Shown here in pieces: positions 58,801 to 64,000 of a stretch of 64,000 bases of DNA. The DNA lies in the NCBI GenBank assembly GCA_963691815.1, contig OY829662.1:22798062-22862061 (forward strand), in the 5' to 3' direction. Each line of letters starts with the position of its first letter. Within the stretch, counting starts at the first letter, position 1. The position numbers and the translations under genes are program-made. This stretch comes from Echiichthys vipera (lineage: Eukaryota; Chordata; Actinopteri; Perciformes; Trachinidae). A model generated the notes under the pieces. That model was given only the letters and a program-made list of their open reading frames with translations. It was not told the origin of the DNA and ran no database searches.

Positions 58801-61300
58801 TTCGTAGTGGCCAACCAGTGGAATCCCAACTGTAACACGATGCCATTCGACACGAAAAACCTTTCCCATGTTATATGGCAAAAGAGACGTCTGTAAATCA
58901 GTTAATAAGTAGTTTTGAGGGTCAAAATCCCTGCAAAATGACTGGTTTCACGATCAGAATTTGATCCTGTCGGTCCGATAACATTTGGAAAGACTGGAAG
59001 AGTTGCACGATTAAATCATTTAGTTATAAAGCCAATTCCATTGGGGCCTAATGTGAACACTGTCACTGTGGCAATATTAACATTAACATTTACAGCTGTG
59101 CTTTCAGTCTCACAAAGCAGCTATCATGGCTCTAGTCGTAATATGTCACATATTCATGAATTCAGATACATTTTATGAACCTAAACATAAGGTTATCAAA
59201 TCCCTCTGAAAGAAATCCAAAAGATTTTGTTTACCACTGTATTTGTCGTTATGTTGTGTTGTGGACGCCATCCACTTGTGTTAGAATGATTTTTAATACT
59301 ATATAGTTCTAGCTATTATTCTTGGTGTAGAAATAATCACATTAGGAATCATGTTATGTAGAGAGCAATGCTTTTTCAACTCTTTTGTAATATTTAAAAT
59401 AAACTTAAAGATTTTTATTATAAAAAAAACAAACAAATCATAAGCCACTGGTATGAAATGTTTGACTGTGGGCTCAGACGTCTCCTCCAGATATGTACTT
59501 AAGGATAACCAGCCTTTGTTCCTGCAGGCCACTGAACCTGCTTTAACTATGAGCCAATCAAAGCACAACAAAGCTAATGCTCTGTATCTGGCTGCTGACT
59601 GGCTGTTCAATTCACATTCATCTACAGTGCATCTATTCTCTCACTTGCATTTTATTGCACTTCATGATGAAAGGTATTAAGTTAATGTACAAACAACATA
59701 GGATTCTTATTATTTTGTTTGGTAAGCCATTTTGTAAAATAATTGTCATTCACTATTTCAGCCGAGCATTAACATTATTTCCAAGTGTATAAATGTGCAG
59801 CATGTGACACTTTTACTTACCAAAAGAGCTCCAGTTCCAACAAAGATGCCCATGACGAGTGATGCTTTGCTGTCAAAGACACTTACGATGATGCCGGGAC
59901 AATTCTGCAGGAAGAGACAGGAGGAACTGAAACCCTCTGTACTGTAGCTAACCCTGAGTCTACACAATACAGCTGCTCATGTTACTCTGGTAGGAACAAG
60001 AAAGGGGAAAAACGCATCACCCTACATCGTACTAGTGTCCTAAGTGACCACAGATGAGTAATAACTCAAAGATTAACTCGAAACCATACAAAACTTAACA
60101 CCTATACCATCAGTATTAGACCAGCTTTGTTTCTTGGGACTAACTTACAGGCATCACGAGGTGCTCCCACACCCCATCTGGTTTGGGACAGGTCTTTTTA
60201 GCCAACTCTACCAGCGGGACCCCGGTCAACCCACAGCAGTGAAGCTAAAGAGGAGGGAGATGAAGAGAGATTGTGAGAAATGAATGAGAATCTAACATTA
60301 TGTTGTCATATGAATAAATGCATAAATCCTTTAAATGTAAGTTATTTGAGGAATGATTCATCATTCTCCTTCTAATATGATTCTATTATTTTGATTTCAT
60401 TACATTACGTTATTTCAAAAGTTTACATAATATGATTTTTTTTTTACTTTGGTGGTGCTGTAACTAACCACACACCTCCAGCCTCTTCAATTAGCAAACT
60501 CCAAAACTGTTACCACATTAAGCCAGTTAGCTCCAGTTAGCACCAGTTAGCTCCTGGTAGCTACTGTTAGCTGGAGCAACAACAATGTCAAACTCTGACT
60601 CAACTATCCAGCTGCTGCTGTCAATAAACACAGTACACAGACACATTAGCTTTAACTCGAAGGATGTTCCTTAGAGAGAGACACCACAATGAAAGATAAT
60701 GTGATATATGAAATAAAACATGACATGGGAAAAATATCAAAATGTAATCAAAACAGGGCAAGTTTCCAATAAATTCAATTATTATCCGCACAAATGCTGA
60801 AATAGCATTTCATAATAATGAGATAAAACCACTAATTTAACAAAAAACTAAATGTATTCACATGATTATCCGTTTCATAATGCCATTTCTACCTATTTAA
60901 TATTGCACACTGTCAGGTTCCGTATCAAAAATAGGAAGGAGGATTTCAGTACACAAGTTTATATGAAATTGGAAGGAAGGAACGAAATAAGAGTTAGTGC
61001 TTACTGTCTCATGGATGAATGTGAGAGTGACACCGATGACTGGGTCTCCACCGCTTTTCACATAGAGAGCATACAGGCTACTGTAGAACTCCACAATGCT
61101 TAATCCAACCTTAATATAAAACACACACAAAATTATCATGAATATAGGATATATACTGATGTATCCTTTCACTATTTTTCATCCTATTGTTGTGTTCCTC
61201 CGCTCCTTTTCCATGTGCCTCTTACCGAATCCCTGTTGGAGTAAGCAGTCACTCCAACAGCAACTTCAGCCAATGCCAGAATGAACAGAAGGACCGAGAA
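55830..61300 (-). CDS. Tetraspanin of the CD9/CD81/TSPAN2 type, 5' exons outside the window
   Basis: Four-pass membrane organiser protein. Five exons in transcript order, all phase 0: 61300-61226, 61109-61005, 60244-60149, 59904-59821 and 55919-55830, giving 149 residues of an expected 220-240. Exon 1 here is TM3 (FSVLLFILALAEVAVGVTAY). The large extracellular loop follows: FYSSLYALYVKSGGDP, FIHET, LHCCGLTG with the diagnostic CCG, LAKKTCPKPDGVW, and NCPG. This two-disulfide CCG...CPK...xCP pattern is that of CD9, CD81 and TSPAN2. TM4 is ASLVMGIFVGTGALL continuing IIALVCAIVLLK, with a short tail ending AYYSTVY, similar to the CD81 end SSVY. The exons for the cytoplasmic N-terminus, TM1 and TM2 are expected beyond 64000. 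The 3.9-kb last intron contains a Harbinger-type element and a second candidate last exon. Confidence 0.88.
56728..57347 (+). mobile_element. Harbinger-type Myb-carrying element, copy 2 (tetraspanin intron)
   Basis: Ends gggcctactcacactgtcct and aggacggtgtgagtatgccc are imperfect inverted repeats flanked on both sides by TTA (56725-56727, 57348-57350), the PIF/Harbinger target. The frame from 57005 reads GSRWCDAEVECLLQIWSDEN followed by IQKQSTRR, a Myb/SANT-like start that loses similarity after about 80 residues. 620 bp. Confidence 0.85.
57736..57954 (-). CDS. Candidate alternative last exon of the tetraspanin (long Pro/Ser-rich tail)
   Basis: A 72-codon open frame ends in TAG. It starts at acceptor CCCAAAG/AGC (57955/57954), behind a T/C-rich tract (TTTTTTTCTTTCATTTCATT). 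It is in phase 0, exactly as needed after the exon 59904-59821. Joined, TM4 would read GALL-SIAMICSSTL and stay hydrophobic, followed by the basic stop-transfer SRKIHQ. The tail has YIILGHS, SYPYPDQDD and IPVAQS. Third codon positions are C/T-rich, as in real exons. No homologue is recognised and there is no clear poly(A) signal, so this is a prediction. Confidence 0.45.
   Translation of the reverse strand, partial: SIAMICSSTLSRKIHQSESSPQYIILGHSTSVLANPQPSQGALVSTSYPYPDQDDPIIFTPLSTVNIPVAQS
60525..60575. repeat. Short degenerate repeat of a 'ccagttagctc' unit
   Basis: About five imperfect copies of (c)cagttagctcc or caccagttagc within 50 bp in a tetraspanin intron. Confidence 0.6.
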
Positions 61301-62025
61301 CTGAAATGAGAAGGACAGGTAAACAAAGCTGATTAGAACATCCTAAATGTACAGGTTAATAAACTGGTCCACAGCATAATAATTGGTCCACCATTTTCTC
61401 CAACTAATATGAATGCTACAGTTTTTTTTTATCCAGTAGAAAGTGCTACGGAACATGAAAATATATATAAAGTATTATTACCCCTTTCATAAAGCGTCTA
61501 TAATGAATGTTTATCTTCCAAAAACCTGAGGTAATATTTGACTTTCACTGACCACTGAGGCCATAAACTCACAAACAGGATTTTGAGCATTTCGGTCTTG
61601 GCCGATAGACTTCATAAAGGCTGTGTCATTAATGAGTCATAAAAGTTCAGTTCTTACTTGTTGCCTACAGCTTTGTATTCAAAATTTGAAATTAAGTGTT
61701 GCAATTTGTTGTTGTGCAAATGTCTTTGCTGCATTACATTCATATGTTGAAAATCAAAGTTTTCAAATGTGTCTAGGCCTTAGTATCACTGAAATATGTT
61801 CAATGCTGATACCTTGACTTTTATACTGGTTCCTGACCTTTTTTAAATACCCATTTAATTAAGTCCATTAAAATATTAAACATTATGTTACAAATCTTTA
61901 AATTGATTTTTCAGCTGCTTTACACCTATGTGACCCACACTGTAGCCAACTCTCTCGAGCACGACACACACCACTTAACAGTTTTTTTTTTACTAGGTGC
62001 CTCTACAACGTGTAACATTATATTA

Positions 62026-62628
62026 GAGCGTGATCACACTATCCTTTTGGCCGCGGCCAAAACCGGTTTTTCAGCTAAAGTCTAGTACCTTTAAGTAGTG
62101 TGAGCGCACCCGCTCCGCGCTCAACTGGGGCCAGCTGGGCCGCCACGGCCCGCTTGAAAGAGGTGGGCTTTAGCGGAGCTGTTCGCACATGTACGAGCAC
62201 GAGCGTGCGCACGTGCACGTGCACGAGCCCTACGGCAGTAGCGTTATGTCCGCCTGTTCGGACATGTAAATAGAAGGACGGACCATGCGCGGACATTTAA
62301 CAACAACAACAATGGTGGGGAAAGGTTCACGTTGGTGTGGTGCGGAGGTGGAGTGTTTACTGCAGAATTGGTCAGATGAAAATATTCAAAAACAGTCGAC
62401 AAGACGCACAAAAACTCCGAGGTCTATGGAAAGATTTGTAAACAAAGCCACACACGCGATCAATGCGTGTGACGTGTTACGGCTTGAAGGCGTATGGACA
62501 GCAAGAAGCATTGGCCGAGGCCCTGGTAGTGTGAGTACAAACGGGGCTGGGGCGCGGGGGGGAGAGGGAGGGGGGACAAGTACCCTAAAGTCCGGGTCTC
62601 GGTCCGGGAGGATAGTGTGAGCGCGCCC
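62026..62628 (+). mobile_element. Harbinger-type Myb-carrying element, copy 3
   Basis: Flanked by TTA on both sides (62023-62025, 62629-62631). The left end is the variant gagcgtgatcacactatcc; the right end is ggatagtgtgagcgcgccc. The Myb-like frame starts at 62285. 603 bp. Confidence 0.85.
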
Positions 62629-62759
62629 TTAGACAGCCAATCGCCAGCATTGTGAGAACAAGCATGCGTATTGGCACTCTGATGCTAATGAGATCTACTC
62701 CTTAGGTATGGAAATTTGGTGTTGAATGACAAGGCATTTGGAGGCCTTTTGGTCGGTGC

Positions 62760-63010
62760 CTTGGGATGCCACTCACACTTGGCCCCGATGATCTGTGCCT
62801 TGCTTTATCTTGATTGTCCCAGCCCCCCCGCCTGCAACCACAATACAACAGTTCCGGGGCCGCAGCACGATTGCTTCTTGTTTATACGCGCCCCCCCCTG
62901 AGATTTTTTGAAGTTTTTGAATATTTTTATCCAACCAAATCAACAAAACAGTCGTGTTTAAGTAGTCTCGGGACTGTCCTCAGTGTCCGTGCTCGTACAT
63001 GTGCAATCAT
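62760..63010 (-). mobile_element. Eroded Harbinger-type copy between copies 3 and 4
   Basis: Segments 'tgccactcacacttggcccc', 'gtttttgaatatttttatcc' followed by 'aaccaaatc', and 'gtgctcgtacatgtgcaatc' match parts of copy 4 in the same order and orientation, with large gaps. Confidence 0.5.
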
Positions 63011-63083
63011 GTTTTACAAAAGAAATGAAAGAATTAGCCTTTAACTGTAAATTGTGCTTGGGCACGGTACGAATGCTAAGTCT

Positions 63084-63690
63084 GGGCGGACTCACACTGT
63101 CCTCCCGGACCGAGACCCGGACTTTAGGGTACTTGTCCCCCCTCCCTCTCCCCCTCGCGCCCCAGCCCCGTTTGTACTCACACTGCCTGGGCCTCGGCCA
63201 ATGCTTCTTGCTGTCCATACGCCATCAAGCCGTAACACGTCACACGCATTGATCGCGTGTGTGGCTTTGTTTACAAATCTTTCCACAGACCTCTGAGTTT
63301 TTGTGCGTCTTGTCGACTGTTTTTGAATATTTTCATCCGACCAAATCTGCAGTAAACACTCCACCTCCGCATCACACCAACGTGAACCTTTCACCGCCAT
63401 TGTTGTTGTTGTTAAATGTCCGCGCATGGTCCGTCCTTCTATTTACATGTCCGAACAGGCGGACATAACGCTACTGCCGTAGGGCTCGTGCTCGTGCTCG
63501 TACACGTGCGCACGCTCGTGCTCGTACATGTGCGAACAGCTCCGCTAAAGCCCACCTCTTTCAAGCGGGCCGTGGCGGCCCAGCTGGCCCCAGTTGAGCG
63601 CGGAGCGGGTGCGCTCACACTACTTGAAGGTACTAGACTTTAGCTGAAAAACCGGTTTTGGCCGCGGCCAAAAGGATAGTGTGATCACGC
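63084..63690 (-). mobile_element. Harbinger-type Myb-carrying element, copy 4, inverted relative to copy 3
   Basis: Ends gggcggactcacactgtcc and ggatagtgtgatcacgc. The Myb-like frame lies on the minus strand (63092-63427). Its right end shares the private variant of copy 3 (gtgatcacactatccttttg in reverse complement). The flanks (TCT and TAA) do not match. Confidence 0.85.
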
Positions 63691-64000
63691 TAAAAGTATC
63701 AAAGTTGGGCACCCAACCCTAACTGTGTCACAGCCTGTGTCCTCCAACAGCACACAAGCTCTCAGCCTCCCACCCTTGGGCTATGTAACAGTTTAGGAAT
63801 GCCACTAAACCTTCCAACAAAGACACTGAGATGAGACTATGAGATACAACTGGAAAATACCATTAAACAGGAAATCATCAGAAAAACACTGAGCATTAAT
63901 CATTTGTTTTGCAACCTACTTTAAGCCAACTACGTGATCTTTTATTATATTCACATTGTTGTGGATCTAACGCTGCACACCAGACTCAGTCTTTACACAT

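Overview
The window looks like nuclear DNA of a teleost (ray-finned) fish. It has short phase-matched exons split by long introns, vertebrate gene families, many (CA)n/(GA)n microsatellites, and a dense load of fish-type interspersed repeats (L2-like and other non-LTR retrotransposons, Tc1/mariner, hAT and PIF/Harbinger elements). No prokaryotic or organellar features are present. All exon models were built by eye from reading frames, splice consensus and phase matching. Family names rest on remembered motifs, not on database searches.

Five protein-coding genes are supported. (1) 1-2523 (+): the 3' end of tcf20 (transcription factor 20), a nuclear chromatin co-regulator with an AT-hook-like motif and a C-terminal extended PHD finger; its 5' part lies left of the window. 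(2) 9842-20160 (+): a complete five-exon GSG1/GSG1L-family four-pass membrane protein. (3) 21716-24392 (-): a complete four-coding-exon epithelial membrane protein of the EMP/PMP22 family. It is convergent with gene 2, and the candidate poly(A) signals are only about 130 bp apart. (4) 36954-54427 (+): a 14-exon zona-pellucida-domain protein of about 1275 residues. It has two N-terminal ZP-N domains, a roughly 570-residue Pro/His/Tyr-rich insert carried mostly by one 1.8-kb exon, and a C-terminal ZP module. (5) 55830-61300 (-): the 3' half of a CD9/CD81-type tetraspanin, convergent with gene 4. It has two candidate alternative last exons, and its 5' exons lie right of the window.

Layout: tcf20 > gsg1-like > < EMP ... 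12.5 kb head-to-head intergenic region ... ZP protein > < tetraspanin. These genes do not form a pathway; three encode small four-pass membrane proteins and one a secreted matrix-type protein. GSG1 and EMP1 are also neighbours in human (12p13.1), which supports the family calls.

Non-coding content includes a 77-unit, 16-bp minisatellite (11341-12572) with an exact 400-bp higher-order duplication; a hAT-type element with an 8-bp target duplication that contains a second repeat split by a Harbinger-type element (38254-39365); a 399-bp hAT-type MITE with a perfect 8-bp duplication (29318-29716); a 1169-bp dead Tc1 copy in a ZP-gene intron (45997-47165); four or five copies of a Harbinger-type element carrying a Myb/SANT-like reading frame, two of them forming an inverted pair (62026-63690); and a foldback element in the last gsg1-like intron. 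The most unusual items are the Tyr/His-rich ZP protein and the candidate alternative tetraspanin tails. No defence system, CRISPR array or viral gene was found.
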